Source of the DNA: Conoideocrella luteorostrata
Lineage: Eukaryota; Ascomycota; Sordariomycetes; Hypocreales; Clavicipitaceae
Assembly (NCBI GenBank): GCA_032433595.1
Contig: JASWJB010000022.1
Coordinates: 186,001-250,000 of the forward strand
Reading direction: 5' to 3'
DNA length: 64,000 nt
The notes beneath the pieces were generated by a model that saw only the letters and a program-made list of their open reading frames with translations, searched no databases and was not told the DNA's origin. This document shows positions 32,206 to 43,961 of this stretch, in pieces. The translations under genes were made by a program, and so were the position numbers. Positions within the stretch are counted from its first letter, which is position 1, and each line of letters begins with the position of its first letter.

Positions 32206-34071
32206 ATAACCTTCAATGTAGTTGTGAGACCATTTAATCTCACTGCTCAGATGGTCTCTACATGCCGCTTTCAGCGTTTCTTAATTTGTTGCGATTGAAT
32301 TGACTTTGTGTCGCTGGGCGTGTGTCAAACACCGGCATATGTGTATTGTGGATGTGTGCTTTGGGCCGACAAACTAGCAAGAATGCGTTAGGGGGCGTCT
32401 GCAGGTGATTCCATGACCGCCTGCCCTGGTATATATAACAATACAGGAGCACGTACAATGCTCCTGTAACATAACGCGACAGGTTATCACTCTTTGCCCA
32501 TCTACACAATAAGGTGTATGTTAATATTGAACGCTTGTGGGGTTACAAAAAGAGCGAGTACAATGGTGACGCAGCCGTTGATTGTATCCATAGATACTAT
32601 GCAATGCACAAATAAAATTCGGAATAACCTTGTTGTTTATCTTGTGTGCGGCTTCGCCGAACCACGTTTCGCCGAAGCGGCGAAGTCGTAACAAGGAACT
32701 GTGTCCGTTATAATTTCAAGGCTACGAGTCTTCGGTGGTACTTACAATGCAATGTCGCCATTTTCTTAAACAATAGCTTGTCCAATTTTGAGGTCCTGAT
32801 ATTAAAACGTTTCCTCTAGTGCGAGTCAGTTGTACTGCTGGCCTGTTCTTCCGCCTTCCGCAACCTCCACCGGGCTACGAATGCTTGCTCTTTTCCGACA
32901 GGCATCCCTTGCCCGGGTCAACACCAACCGTTCCAAGTGCAAGGCGCCCAATCACAGCTTAGTGATCCGCCCATAGTTGCTGTAAATTGGACGACCCGCT
33001 TTCTAGCACATCAGAGATAGCAAACGGTTACAGAAGAAGCTTTACGCTGACCGTTAGGCATCGGTGGACCTCAGCCGAGTAGCCAAATCCTCGCAGAAGC
33101 CTCGTAACATATGCCAGGCGCAGGGATAATGTCTGACGACACGTGGAATAACTACTATGTCAGGAAGAAAAGAACACACCAAACACCCAGTGAACCTGGC
33201 TGTACTATTCAGTATCAATTGATCAAATTGTTCGTGCACTCAGGATACCTTTGCCAGATGGTCCGAATTAACTATGGTGCAAACGGGTTAGCAGCCCAAG
33301 GCTATCAATCGAACTTGTAGGTATTGGGTTGCTTCTCCATTGAGCCTATAGTCTTGTTCAGTTGTATCCAATCAAATGGTTCATGTACTCAACTAGTCAA
33401 TATTAAGTAACAATAAGCTTTTAAAGGCAAAGTTAAAATTTTAAAGTGTTCGTTTGCTTCACAAAGAAGGCGTGGTTTTTCTTTATTCTGAAGGAATACT
33501 GCGTTAACTATAAATACACGAAGTAAGGCTAACTAGAATTATCCTTGGGAAAGAAATTCTTTTCCCCACGCAGCTACCCTACGGGTGCTTAAATTCCAGC
33601 ACAAAGCATTATTAAATCCCAAGTACTTGTCTACATAGTATATTCTCGCGGAGGCTATACAAGAATGTCATCAGATTTAAACTAAAGAATAAGATATATA
33701 GTTCTAATATATCCCTGCATGTACTAGTATGCCTAGTAATAATAAAGCAGCTAAGGATACTACTTTATAGTCAGAGCATTAACTAAAGCTAGACTCTAGG
33801 TAGACACTGTAGTATTAACTAAGTCTATTATTTGTAAAACTATATAAATTAAGTAAGAGGCTTCCTAGGAGATAGCTAAGTATAGAAGAGAGCCCTTTAA
33901 TCTTAGGGTTAAACTAGGGACAGTAACACTAGGAAGAGCTTGCGTGTCCAAGTTGCTGAGTTGCAGCGTAGCTGTGACATAGCGCCGTGACTGACATACT
34001 TCAAGTTATCGTTAAATTCTACTAGCTACCTGGCCCATAAAGCTCAAGCGCTCATCCGAAGCCTTGCGATA
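32206..34071. other. AT-rich repeat-derived region without genes
   Basis: No supported gene. The part from 33400 to 34000 is strongly AT-rich and dominated by CTA/TAG/TTA words, resembling an old, heavily C-to-T mutated element. The 12-base match to the 3' end of 18S rRNA near 32686 is too short to mean an rRNA gene. Confidence 0.45.
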
Positions 34072-35982
34072 CTATTTCTCTCGTCGCCCGAATAGTACCA
34101 CGCCACGCTCTTTGTCGATTACTCCTCTGCGTCCTATAACGACATTGTCGCTGCTACGATAGGGTTTGCTGTTTGCAATGCAGTTAGTCTCGGGCTCATC
34201 TGGCACTGCGCCCTCCAGGATATAACGCGAGGCGATGGCATCGGTGCAGTTGGACTTGTCAGCGAGCGAGCTGTGCCCATAGCCGTGGTGAACGATGAGG
34301 CGACCGCTGCGACCGAGGTCGGCGAGTGTTTCACGGCCCCAGCGGAGTGGTGTGGCTGGATCATACGTCCCGGATATGAGCAACGCAGGGGCCTTGAGGG
34401 TAGCGTTAAAAGGACCACGGAATACCTCGGCCGCTGTAGGCCAGTACTTGACGAAGTTTTGGCACGGGAACGAGCCGAAAAAGTTGGAACTTCCCCCAAT
34501 CTGTGACTGTTCAGTCATGTTGCGCCATAGTTGTTCCCAGAAGTCGAGGTTTGGCGGCGGCGGCGAGTCAAAAGCATCAGAGCAGACTACCATGTTGAAA
34601 AGCTCGTCCGTGCTAGGAACTGCGCCTGACAACGGAGACGGCGCGGGCGGACGGTTGTAATTTTGCCCGGGTCCGGTAACCTGAAAGTCCACAAAGGTGT
34701 TGGCCGCTCCGGTCGTATTGCCAGCCTCGAGCTGGGCCAGTGAAGACGCCAAAGACGGCCAATTTCCAGGATCATACAAGGCGTTATAGATGGCCCCGGT
34801 AACACTAGAGTATGTGATAAGCGTTGGCCCAGTTTTGGGCGAATATGTCGATGCCGGCCGTTTAAGTAGCAATGCGAATAGCTTGTCCATTCGGTCCTTG
34901 AGGCTGGCCAGCGTGACCGGCTCATTGGCGCCGCCCGCCGGTCGACGTGCAAGCTCGCAAAGATCCGGCCCGGCCTTCACGCATTCCCCAAGAAACCCGT
35001 CATTCCAAGCTGCTGTGATGTTGTCAAGGCTTGTCGTGGCAAAGCCGGATATCGTCCGATCGTCCTTAGTGCCGTCAATGCCATCCAATATCAGGCGGCC
35101 CACCGACGCTGGGAACATGGCGATATACGTCCGCGCAATATCCGTCCCATAGCTAACCATGTATCCTGTCAACTCGGACTCATTGAGTGCCATCCGGATC
35201 TGCTCTAGATCGCGGGCAACAAAGGCTGTGGTTAAAAACCGTGGCAAGTCACCCAACCTTTCCTTGCAGCCCTGAAAGGTGGCATCATTTACTGCGTCAA
35301 CAAACTCAAGTTGTTTCCTAGGTGATGGTGAGTCCTTGATATCCTTGGTTATGTGCGTAGTCCACCAGAACCTGTCAGCATTGGAGGGGAAGCACGCCAC
35401 TGGGGGCAGCGAGGCGCCCACACCTCGAGGATCCCAGCCCAATACATCGTATTTGCTGTTGCTTAGACGCGCCGTTGTATCTTGGCCTCCACCCAAGGCA
35501 AAACCCACACCGCTGCCGCCTGGGCCACCCGGGTTGACGACGATTGTTCGCTCACTCTTGTTTCCAGTCCCAGACACCTGGTATTTAGCTACCGCAAGCC
35601 TCACAATGCGCCGATCAGACTTGTTGGTATAGTCAATGGGCACATCTAGGTAGCCGCAAAGGTATAAGCCGCGTCGGGCAGAGGTACAATTCTGCCCACA
35701 ATCTGCTAATTCTTTTCCCCATTTCCAGTGCTCAGGATTAGGATCAAACTGCGTGGCCCAGCTGTGGTCGGCATGGGTGTCATTCAGTGAGGGAATTGTC
35801 GTTGTGTTGGTGCAAGGGAGGAAATGAAATCGGTCACCTGGCCTCGGGAATTGTCCAGAGGTAGCGTTTCGTGGATACAGCTGCCTTCCTCGACCATGTA
35901 AAGTCGATAAGTCATGTTGATGGCTTGGGTAAACAAGCAACAGCAGCAAGGAGAGTGGAGCAAAACCCACCATCTTCAACAT
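34072..35982 (-). CDS. secreted alpha/beta-hydrolase peptidase (TAP-like, tripeptidyl/prolyl aminopeptidase type)
   Basis: This encodes 636 residues without introns from ATG 35982; an in-frame ATG at 35973 is the alternative. The signal peptide is VGFAPLSLLLLLVYPS. The hydrolase fold starts near residue 115 (VPIDYTN) with the oxyanion loop NPGGPGGSG, the nucleophile S277 in VSYGT, and the TAP-like C-terminal domain carrying D541 (SGTYDPATP) and H570 (HHGYGHSS). Many N-x-S/T sequons and paired cysteines support extracellular folding. Family members remove N-terminal tripeptides or proline from peptides, consistent with secreted protein degradation. It sits next to TE-rich DNA, but its coding sequence is intact and GC-balanced. 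Confidence 0.88.
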   Translation of the reverse strand: MLKMVGFAPLSLLLLLVYPSHQHDLSTLHGRGRQLYPRNATSGQFPRPGDRFHFLPCTNTTTIPSLNDTHADHSWATQFDPNPEHWKWGKELADCGQNCTSARRGLYLCGYLDVPIDYTNKSDRRIVRLAVAKYQVSGTGNKSERTIVVNPGGPGGSGVGFALGGGQDTTARLSNSKYDVLGWDPRGVGASLPPVACFPSNADRFWWTTHITKDIKDSPSPRKQLEFVDAVNDATFQGCKERLGDLPRFLTTAFVARDLEQIRMALNESELTGYMVSYGTDIARTYIAMFPASVGRLILDGIDGTKDDRTISGFATTSLDNITAAWNDGFLGECVKAGPDLCELARRPAGGANEPVTLASLKDRMDKLFALLLKRPASTYSPKTGPTLITYSSVTGAIYNALYDPGNWPSLASSLAQLEAGNTTGAANTFVDFQVTGPGQNYNRPPAPSPLSGAVPSTDELFNMVVCSDAFDSPPPPNLDFWEQLWRNMTEQSQIGGSSNFFGSFPCQNFVKYWPTAAEVFRGPFNATLKAPALLISGTYDPATPLRWGRETLADLGRSGRLIVHHGYGHSSLADKSNCTDAIASRYILEGAVPDEPETNCIANSKPYRSSDNVVIGRRGVIDKERGVVLFGRREK

Positions 35983-36873
35983 AAAGTGTTACAAGTCAAA
36001 GATAGGTAGGTTCGCAGACCAAAGTCCCTATGCTTATATATTATTGCCTTAGACTGTGTCGACTTAACTTATCTCATGGACGAAGCAACTATGCAGGGTG
36101 CTGCGACTGTTCGTCGATAAAAGTCACAAGTAGGTTGGGGCAGTGAGTCCTGGCGTTGACAACGTTAAATCTCGACTGCCATCAGCCCATTTTATAGTCA
36201 ATTCCTCTTGGTAGGTCTAAATCATTGCCCTGTCTGACTCGTGAATTCTGTGGGGACCCCGCAAAGCGCAAAGGATAACCCGCCTTCGGCATAATATAGA
36301 GGTTTAATTTCGCTAAGTATCTGTCGTATCAACATGGCTTCGGTGAAAGGGGCGCGGTCGTAGCTTATTCGACAGACAGGTGCTTTTGTATTATTCTGTC
36401 TTGAGCTAAGAAGATAAGAAAGGGGCGCAGCTCATCCGCTGGGCAACAACGTGTCATTTCGCGCAGCAGCTGCAATAACATGATGATTTTCATGTCTTTG
36501 CCCGAGAAAGATGGGGTGGTAATATTACATTTACCCCTGCACATGGAGGGGTTCTCGAGGCCATGCTCGAAGTAGCTCGTAGTTGTTGACGCGCGCCGAT
36601 AGGTAGGCTGCTCATAGTCAGTGTTACATCAATGAGGCTGTGGGGGCAATCCGATATGGCCGCAAGCCCCAACAAAAGTCGCTGCTACTTGGAAATAAGT
36701 ACCAATCTAACCGCGAACGCCAAGCATTTCTATACGAAGACATTTAAATTTCTCTTTCAGGCAGCAGTTTATTCTCTAGTAACTTGCTGTAATCGGCCGC
36801 TTTCTGGCCAACTTTCGATCTCAAAAGACTTCCGCTGAAAGATCAGGCTGGGGTACAGACTATCATTGCTGGC
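35983..36873. other. intergenic, promoter side of the peptidase gene
   Basis: The 5' region of the peptidase gene on the minus strand. No further gene is supported. Confidence 0.4.
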
Positions 36874-37183
36874 TTCGCCTCAAAGTAGACAATGCTGTGG
36901 GCGGTGTTTGCGGACAACTTCCGACCCTCGCACTGACGCATAAATACGATGTAGCAATGGGACTTTCTATGTTTGTAGAATGAATGACTTGATTGCATGA
37001 CATGGGCATAGCGAGGAGGGTTATGCTCATGAATCTTCATTTTCAGGTAAAAAAAAAAAAAAATTCGTTTCGCGTCAAAGTAGGCAATGCCGTGGCGGTG
37101 TTTGCGGATAACGTCCGACTCCGCACGGACGCGTAAATACGACATAGCAATGAGACCTTCTATGTTTGTAGAATGATTGACCT
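36874..37183 (+). repeat. 116-bp direct duplication
   Basis: Copy 1 (36874-36990) and copy 2 (37069-37183) are ~85% alike and in the same orientation, from TTCGC(C/G)TCAAAGTAG to TATGTTTGTAGAATGA. The 78-bp spacer ends in a run of about 14 A. No TG...CA termini or target duplication were found. Confidence 0.75.
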
Positions 37184-37453
37184 GGCCGAATCATTTAAAT
37201 CTTCAATGGAGCCCTGCGTATCCAATTGACAGCGACTTGGCTCCACTAACTGGTTTGTCTACATCTGTGCTCGCTTTTTGTCTTGCAATCCACGGGGCAC
37301 GGGCAACGCCTCATCTCAATTTATTTCGCCAGGAGAGATTATCCCTGGAGGGGCCCAAGCGCTAAGACGTTTACTGTTCCCACAGTTCAGACATGGACAC
37401 CTGGCAAGTGCTACGAAATTCGTAGGAAGGCCGCACGGGGGGCCGGCTGCATG

Positions 37454-37771
37454 TGTTGAGAGGAGAATTGTTTCTGTTAGGAAGACCAGTGCCGTAAATA
37501 GCTAGACGAATGAGTACTTTGACATATCGGAGGTTTGAGGTCCTAGGAGGCACGAGAAACGTACTGAGGCACTGATATTGAGGGAATTACGGGAGCTCAC
37601 GAAAGGAATAAATAGGAGGACTGTAGAGCTCTTCAGGAAGGTCAGAACAACACGCAACGAACATCCTTCTTCAGTCATCAAGTCAAGTCATTCAATTCAT
37701 TCCTACTAGCTCTGCCGATTGCCACTGTTGCAAATTGCTCTGTCACACGTATGAAGGCACATAACGCAACA
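37454..37771 (+). mobile_element. solo LTR, family C
   Basis: A 318-bp element from TGTTGAGAGG to CATAACGCAACA is flanked by GCATG on both sides (37449-37453, 37772-37776). It shares its termini and the CTCTTCAGGAAG...CAAATTGCTC block with the copy at 31909-32205 but has no minisatellite. Confidence 0.78.
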
Positions 37772-38339
37772 GCATGAGCCACCCGCTAGGACCGCGCCAC
37801 CACCCTTGGTAAATACCGGTACTACGCGCCAATAAGAGGAACGCTCAGCTAATATAAATGAGCGATGGCATCGCTCGCTCGAGAAAGCGTACCAACTCAC
37901 GCAGATAATGGAATGACTGGTATATAAGACCTGCTAAAACTTTACTATTATAAATAGATCACTGCGTGTTCTTAGCTAGCTCTATTCATTCATCCATTCA
38001 TTTATTACGCCCGGTGGAGAAAATCCAAGAGAGCAACTATTAGCCTAAAGAGCGTTACAATTCTGAAGTTCAGTCTTTTCTCATTAGAGCCCATACGTCT
38101 TGCTCGTCCATTTTCTGCTTTTCGCTTTGTCTCATAGCTATACGGAGTACTACGGTTTCTCACGGTTTATTATTATTCAAAGCAGACTAACTTGGAGCCT
38201 TTTCCCCAAGTGTTCAGTATCCTATCTACGGCAGCTAAAGCGGCGTCTACTGTATCTGATGTGAGTTAATTAGTAGGTGTGAAAGGGTGGATAATTGAGT
38301 TAGTGCTGGGTTGATGTAGTCGCTCCTGTCGAAGGCCAG
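37772..38339. other. repeat-rich DNA, no gene
   Basis: AT-rich with LTR-like words (TATAAATAG, CCCGGTGG) but no assignable element and no gene. Confidence 0.35.
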
Positions 38340-38800
38340 TTATTGTCCAGTCGACCAGTGGCCAGGGCGAAACAGATGGTTGCTTGCACTGCCTTTAGGC
38401 TCGGTTCCCAGTCTAGTCCGTCTGACGGTGCTTTTCCACCTAGAAAGGATGAAAGGTCTTGTCTTTGGAATTGTCGCATCTCCGCTCGGTATGCCTCCCA
38501 TTTTGTGCATCGAAATAAGAAGTGCGATACAGTCTCTAGTTCTCGTCCGCAGGCACACTACCTAAGTAATGTTGCACGTATTCGATAGAGTGAATTGTAC
38601 AGTTTTGACATATCTGTTCTCATCTGTGACAAAATAGTGCGTTCTATCCAAGGCCGGTCGTCGTGTATCTGTTCGGTATGCTTGCCTGGCAGCGCTGCAT
38701 CTACTCTCTTTGTATGTTCCCACCCCATCTGGCAGACTCCTTTCCGCGGCAAGTTTCTTCTTTTCAAGGTTCAGAGTCGTAGATTGCATTATGTGCTTAT
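38340..38800 (-). mobile_element. LINE (Tad-like) ORF2 C-terminal fragment, decayed
   Basis: On the minus strand one frame encodes ALPGKHTEQIHDDRPW, then LSQMRTDMSKLYNSLYRI. After a frame change it continues with CACGRELETVSHFLFRC and EAYRAEMRQF. This is the post-RNase H tail of fungal LINE ORF2 proteins, including the CxC-x4-ET-V-HFLF-x-C zinc-binding pattern. At least one frameshift and the absence of the reverse transcriptase show a dead 3' fragment. Confidence 0.72.
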
Positions 38801-39658
38801 TTAATTCCAAAAGTAGTTCTATGTAATAATGTCGCGCAAGTAGTTTTTATGGTCCCCAGTGCACTACACTTGTCTGTATGCTCTAGGAGGTGTTTGATTT
38901 AGCCACCTCGGATACTGACGTGGACTCTTACGACATACAGAGGACACTTACCACGCTACCTGAATAATCTGTAAGCTATTGCTAGGGCATTTCAGAATCA
39001 TATTCAAGAAGAATGTTGTCAATGTTCTGTCTCTCATATATAGATATGTGAGAACCTAGTATTACGCCTATCAAGTACTCTCTTGAAAGTTATTCCATCC
39101 GACTTATCTCAGATATTTGTGTGATACTGGTACAGTAGGAGAACATGTAGTGCGGGTGGCAAAGCTCCGTCGCCAAGACCAGACGTACTATGAGTGATAG
39201 AATCGCAATCGAACGTGAACAACGAGTGCATGCAAGAGAAGCTATACCATAGATATCACATTCACTGATTCTGGAATCGGTGATCAATAATTCTTGGTAA
39301 CGGGTTTATTTATTTATTCACTATAGCCTATTGCTTTGATTAACTGAATTAAAATTCATACGTAGCTGACGTTGTCTTCAGTGCTAGATCCTCAGTCATT
39401 TTACGACTAGTTTGCATGATCAAGAAATTTCAATTCACAGCAATAACACATTTAGAGAAGTGAAACCATTCTGTTTTTTTTTTCATAACTATAATCTACC
39501 GCAGCAGTCTCTCCAGTACTCCTTGATATGGTGCACTCCAATCCCCTCACCCATAGAGTCGTGATCTTCTTGGTCATTCTAAAAGATCTCTTGCAAAACA
39601 AAAAAGGACCAAAACCGAACTTTCATTGGGGAACTTGTTCGATCGGACGGCAACATTG
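38801..39658. other. AT-rich intergenic DNA
   Basis: No supported gene; probably repeat-derived. Confidence 0.4.
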
Positions 39659-39958
39659 CTAGCCGTAATAAACCTCGCCTTGACCCACGGGGTTAAAGTA
39701 ACGGCCTTCATGTGCCGTGTCCCCCTCCTCCCAGCCTCTTTGAAGTAAAAATGTCCTTAAACCCTCGGGGAAAATTGGATTTATCTCATCGCCTACATAC
39801 TTCCATCTGGCGTAAGAATAAGTTGACTCCCGTAACTGGTATTCGTATCCGTTGTCTCGCATATAATGCGCAAGTTCCCGGTTGGTAGAAGCTATTTTGT
39901 TTGAATGCTGTCCACGAGGGTCACCAGCAAGATAAAAGTGTGGCCCAATCTCGCTCAT
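39659..39958 (-). CDS. unrecognised 99-residue protein, paralogue of 26115-26414
   Basis: An ATG-initiated frame (MSEIGPHFYLAGDPRG) of exactly 99 residues, with no intron, signal peptide or membrane segment. It contains the same ordered motifs as the product at 26414-26115: PH at residues 6-7, R34-D-N, aromatic W52-x-Y-x-GD, GW at 75-76 followed by E, and a Tyr/Phe-rich C-terminus, with one small gap in the first half. I do not recognise the family. It stands alone in repeat-rich DNA. Two similar-length members kept open in such DNA suggest a real, probably rapidly evolving gene family. Confidence 0.6.
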   Translation of the reverse strand: MSEIGPHFYLAGDPRGQHSNKIASTNRELAHYMRDNGYEYQLRESTYSYARWKYVGDEINPIFPEGLRTFLLQRGWEEGDTAHEGRYFNPVGQGEVYYG

Positions 39959-41501
39959 GGTTCGATATCTATACTGTATTGTAAATTAGAAACATATATT
40001 AATACTGTAAGCAAGTACTCAGAAACAACAAAAGCTCTGTCATTACCTGGTAGTGAGAGTAACTGGCAGGTCAGATGCAGTAGAAGGGCAAAAGATGGCA
40101 AGGTAGGTGGAAAGAAAGTATGCAACAGTGAGCGGGGGAGAAAAGTTTTAAAGAGGCAAACGACCATCTTTTATATATTTGTGCACAGTGTTGGTTTTGT
40201 GATTCGTACTATGTGTTCTATCAACGCTTAATAGAGCATACGCAGCAAGAGGTGATAAATCAGTGACACAAGCCGTAAATTACGAGCTCTCTCAAAGAAA
40301 TAGTGAACAAGGAGCAAACAGCTAAGAGGTCTCTATGATTACAGTGGGGTGGGGGCCGATCCACACCTCCCACATGACAAAACTTAAGACGATGACAGCG
40401 CGACCGAGAGGAAAGCGGCGCGTTTTCCACACTAACGGTGAGTGTCAGGTCTCTGTCGAAGACGGCCAGCCTGATAGGCCTAAAGATACATAAACTTGGT
40501 GATATAGTATATTCTGAACGATGTACTTTGACTATTTTCTACAAAACCCATACTCACCTAGACTCTGGGGGAAAGTTAAACTTGTACCCATACGGCGATG
40601 CGGCTACTTGGGCCAGTGACCTTTGTTCGTATCTTCCTCAGGGGGGGGGGTCTGCAGCGGGCTTCTTCCATAACAGAATTTCACCACCTTTTTGCCGTAT
40701 ACTAGGGTTCCTTAAAACCATATCTTTGCGATGCAATACATCGCGATATATCACAAATTTCACTGACCAATGGCCGAAAAAATCAACAAATCAACAAATT
40801 AAACCAATTAGAGAGAGGTAGGAAAAGCTGGATTCCACTTGTGCCAGCTCATTAAAGATGCAAAGCGGGAAGCAACGCTCCTCCTTGCACTTGCCCTCGC
40901 CTTGCTTAATCGCAAATCTCGGTCAAAAGTCCGCTTGCCCTGATTGGATCTAAGATGGCTGTTGATAAAAGATGTATCTTTGGTTACCCTGGTATAAATG
41001 CGTGCACGATGCTGCGGAAGATATTAAAATATCTGAAACAATTAAAGAAAGAGCTGGCTATCGTGTGGTACTATTTTTATGTGCGCGGCCATCGTGGCTG
41101 CGTGGTCGTGTGCTGCAAAGCCATAAGCCTGAACATGCAAAAAATTCCATCAAGTCCAAAAGCACCACTTTCCAGTAGCACTAAACACTACTGATTTAAC
41201 CCTAGAAGACGGACGTGGCATCCAAAACATCTGAAAACAGATGACAGCCATGAACGATTGAACCTCTATTAGAAGCAGGTGCGTCATTTCAGCATTGGTG
41301 AAGTCACTGAGAGGAGATGAGCACTGAATAGAAGAAGCTGGACCGCGCGTACTTTACACTCATACTATCGTCGAGATTCTTTAGTTGACCACCATACGAT
41401 TGGCACAAGATGGCATGCGCGCAAGTCACATTAAGATGAGTTGTGAATTAACATACTCAGGCAGAGAAATTCGGTGTCAAAGCACAGTACCATAGCTCGT
41501 T
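39959..41501. other. intergenic, no supported gene
   Basis: Short frames around 40438-40821 and 40955-41194 have no recognised domain. A G10 run lies near 40641. Confidence 0.4.
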
Positions 41502-43961
41502 TTAGCACCCGTCTTCCGTCCCACCCTTTCCAGTATCAAATATATCGAAATCTGACCCGAACATCATTGGGGCGGAAAGATCAGGTGCCACACCCCAAAA
41601 GGGATAAAGCTCACTGGAAAACTGCATGCCCATACACTGGCTTGAGATTTGTTCAGAACTCTCCTTTTGTACACCTGGGGTTTGCCGTGGTTGGTAGGCT
41701 TGACTGAGGCCGTTTTCATATATTGGCTCCAGCGACTCGGAAGGTATTTCCGAGTCTGCCTGGCTGGCTAGAGCGGATTCACGTGGTGCTGCTCGGACGA
41801 CAAAACCCAACTGTGCTGCGACTGTCTCAAGACGGCTGACATATTTCCAAATACGCATCATTGCCGGTGAACGCCCGCTGAGAAGCTGGAACAGATCCAG
41901 TGCCAAGTAAAACTCACGTTGGACATGCCCTTTTACTGACAGCTGACCGTTTGCTCGGGGCTGCGTTTGGTTTGCGGAGCCTTTGACAATCGCCAGCATG
42001 AGGATAGAAAACGAAGAAGTTAAAAAGAACTTGAAGAATATGGGATGCGTCTGTAGGATTACTGTCTTGTGACCAAGCTGATGCAGAACTTGCACCGTTT
42101 CTCGAGCGCTGTCAATTGCTGTTAAAGCATAGCCCTGGTAGACAGTGAAGCGTTCAGTCGTGTAAAGAGCTGGCCGATGAATCAGTGATCTCAAATGATT
42201 CACTCGAAGGAAGAGAATGACGTTTCTATAAAGATCCGATCTGTGCACATCGCCTAAAATGTGGTCATTCGCGAAGTCTGCGAGCTGAAACTGAAACTCA
42301 GAGGGAATTGCTCTTTGCGCCTGGGACAGTTGGTAATCTAGATAATCGATCTCCTCGCTCTTGATATTGGCGGTCTTGTCGCTAAGACGGCTTACCATTC
42401 GAGATGCTTCACCGGCAATCCGAGCTAGGCTAGCGGTTGTCTGGAGATAAAGACCTCCTTTGTCCTAAAAGATGCAGCTTTTTTTTCAGCAATTTTGATG
42501 CAAGTGAAGGAATTATGAAAGAAAAATTGGCCGAACCTGAACCACCAAGGCTGTTTCTAAGTCTTGATCTTGAATCACAAACGGTATGCCCAAGGCGATA
42601 CTTGACCTTCGATCGAGAACAAACACCGCCAGGACAAGTTTCGCGGCCAAAACAGCATCATCTAGCTCTTTATCCGCGCCGAGAATATCCCTGCGGTTGA
42701 TTCCCAGCTCTAAGCATAACCTCGAAGCATGAGCTGTGACTCTAGAAGCTTGAAGTTCCTCATCTAGATGGAAGTGAAGGAGTGCCTTGGTGAAGCAGAG
42801 GTTAATGGAAGCCTGCCCATGAGGAATGATGGAAGAGGCTTACCACCAACACCCAATTCAAGACTTTGCGAAGATCCGAAACGCCCCAAAATGAGCTCCC
42901 CAGCGAGCTTCTGATACTATCGAACAATCTCTGTCCCGGACGGTTTAACTGGCAGTTCTCCTGAGCCAATGCATTTGCCAACACCAGCTTTAGCGTTACT
43001 GTCGATGGGCAAGTCAGTTCCTCGGCAGCGTCAATTAGATCAATGACCTTCTGCGAGGCTTTGGCGTTTCCGAATGCTTCAAAAAGGCGTTGACTTGTCT
43101 CAAGTAGCTCCGAGGACTCCACAATCGGGTAAATCAAGCCTGGTCCGGTGGTAAATACAGATATGAGTCTTTGAACCTCGCAAAGACCCATTTCCTGCAG
43201 TGGGTCATCTGATAAAAGCCTAGCTAGGGGCTTTTGATCTGCCAAAAATTCCGAATCACTGGTTGTATTGATATTGAGCGGAACGCATGATGATCGCGTT
43301 TTGCGGTTGTTAGAAGATGATGAACCAATGTCACCAAAATCATCCATGACGACTTTTAAAGTGAATTCGGTGCTTGTGGGACCCCTATACGGCGCGCGAT
43401 GACTTTCTGAGCTATTCAGTGGGGTGCTTCCATCTCTAAACTCTTTCTCAGCACCAGGATTCATGACTCGGCGCGGTGACCGGCTTGCATCACGACTGCT
43501 TGACTCAGCTCTACGGCTCAGCCGATTCACTTGCCGTTGCAAGTCAGACAATCGAGAATTCATATCTCGGATGTTCCTATTTGCATATTAGTCGCGCATT
43601 GTCTTGTCAAGCATGGTCCGCCAGGCCGAGGGTGCAGTTACTCAAAGTCATGGCCACTGCCATTTTAGGTCGATGCACCATACACGCAGGCTGCAGAACT
43701 GGCCGAACACCGAGAGCAAGGCGTCGAGCCGTTGCACTTTAGTTTTCGTCGCCGACACTCGTTGCTAAAATGCTTAGTTCATCATACTTGGACGGCACCC
43801 CGCACAGGCTTGGGAAGGTTCAGGGGCTGGTAAAAGCCTGGCATAGAGTATGTTGCTTACCAGGCTTTCGAGACATATGGATGCCGGGTTGTCTTGACAT
43901 TACGCTTTCCTCCACGCTGCCCGGAGCACTTTGTATTTGTTTTAGGGGACGTGGGAGGCAT
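41502..43961 (-). CDS. Zn2Cys6 transcription factor
   Basis: The five-exon model is 43961-43861, 43764-43684, 43576-42844, 42812-42537 and 42464-41502, giving 717 residues. All phases agree and all introns are GT-AG. The zinc cluster is split by intron 1 (VSKAC | NECRRRKLKCNGSTPC, then SRCSASSAAC). A short basic coiled linker (NSRLSDLQRQVNRLSRR), a Ser-rich stretch and the fungal_trans domain follow (ASRVTAHASRLCLELGI, DRRSSIALGIPF, NHLRSLIHRPALY). It is likely a nuclear regulator of a metabolic cluster. The reductase, SnoaL-like and FAD monooxygenase genes immediately to the right are natural candidate targets. The donor of intron 2 (GTATGG) is the least certain junction. Confidence 0.82.

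Noticed and set aside
32684..32697. GTCGTAACAAGG, as at the 3' end of 18S rRNA
   Set aside because: The match is only about a dozen bases, flanking sequence does not continue into rRNA or ITS, and the surrounding DNA is repeat-like.
40955..41194. Two overlapping + frames resembling short proteins
   Set aside because: No motif or splice context; they could not be tied to any family.
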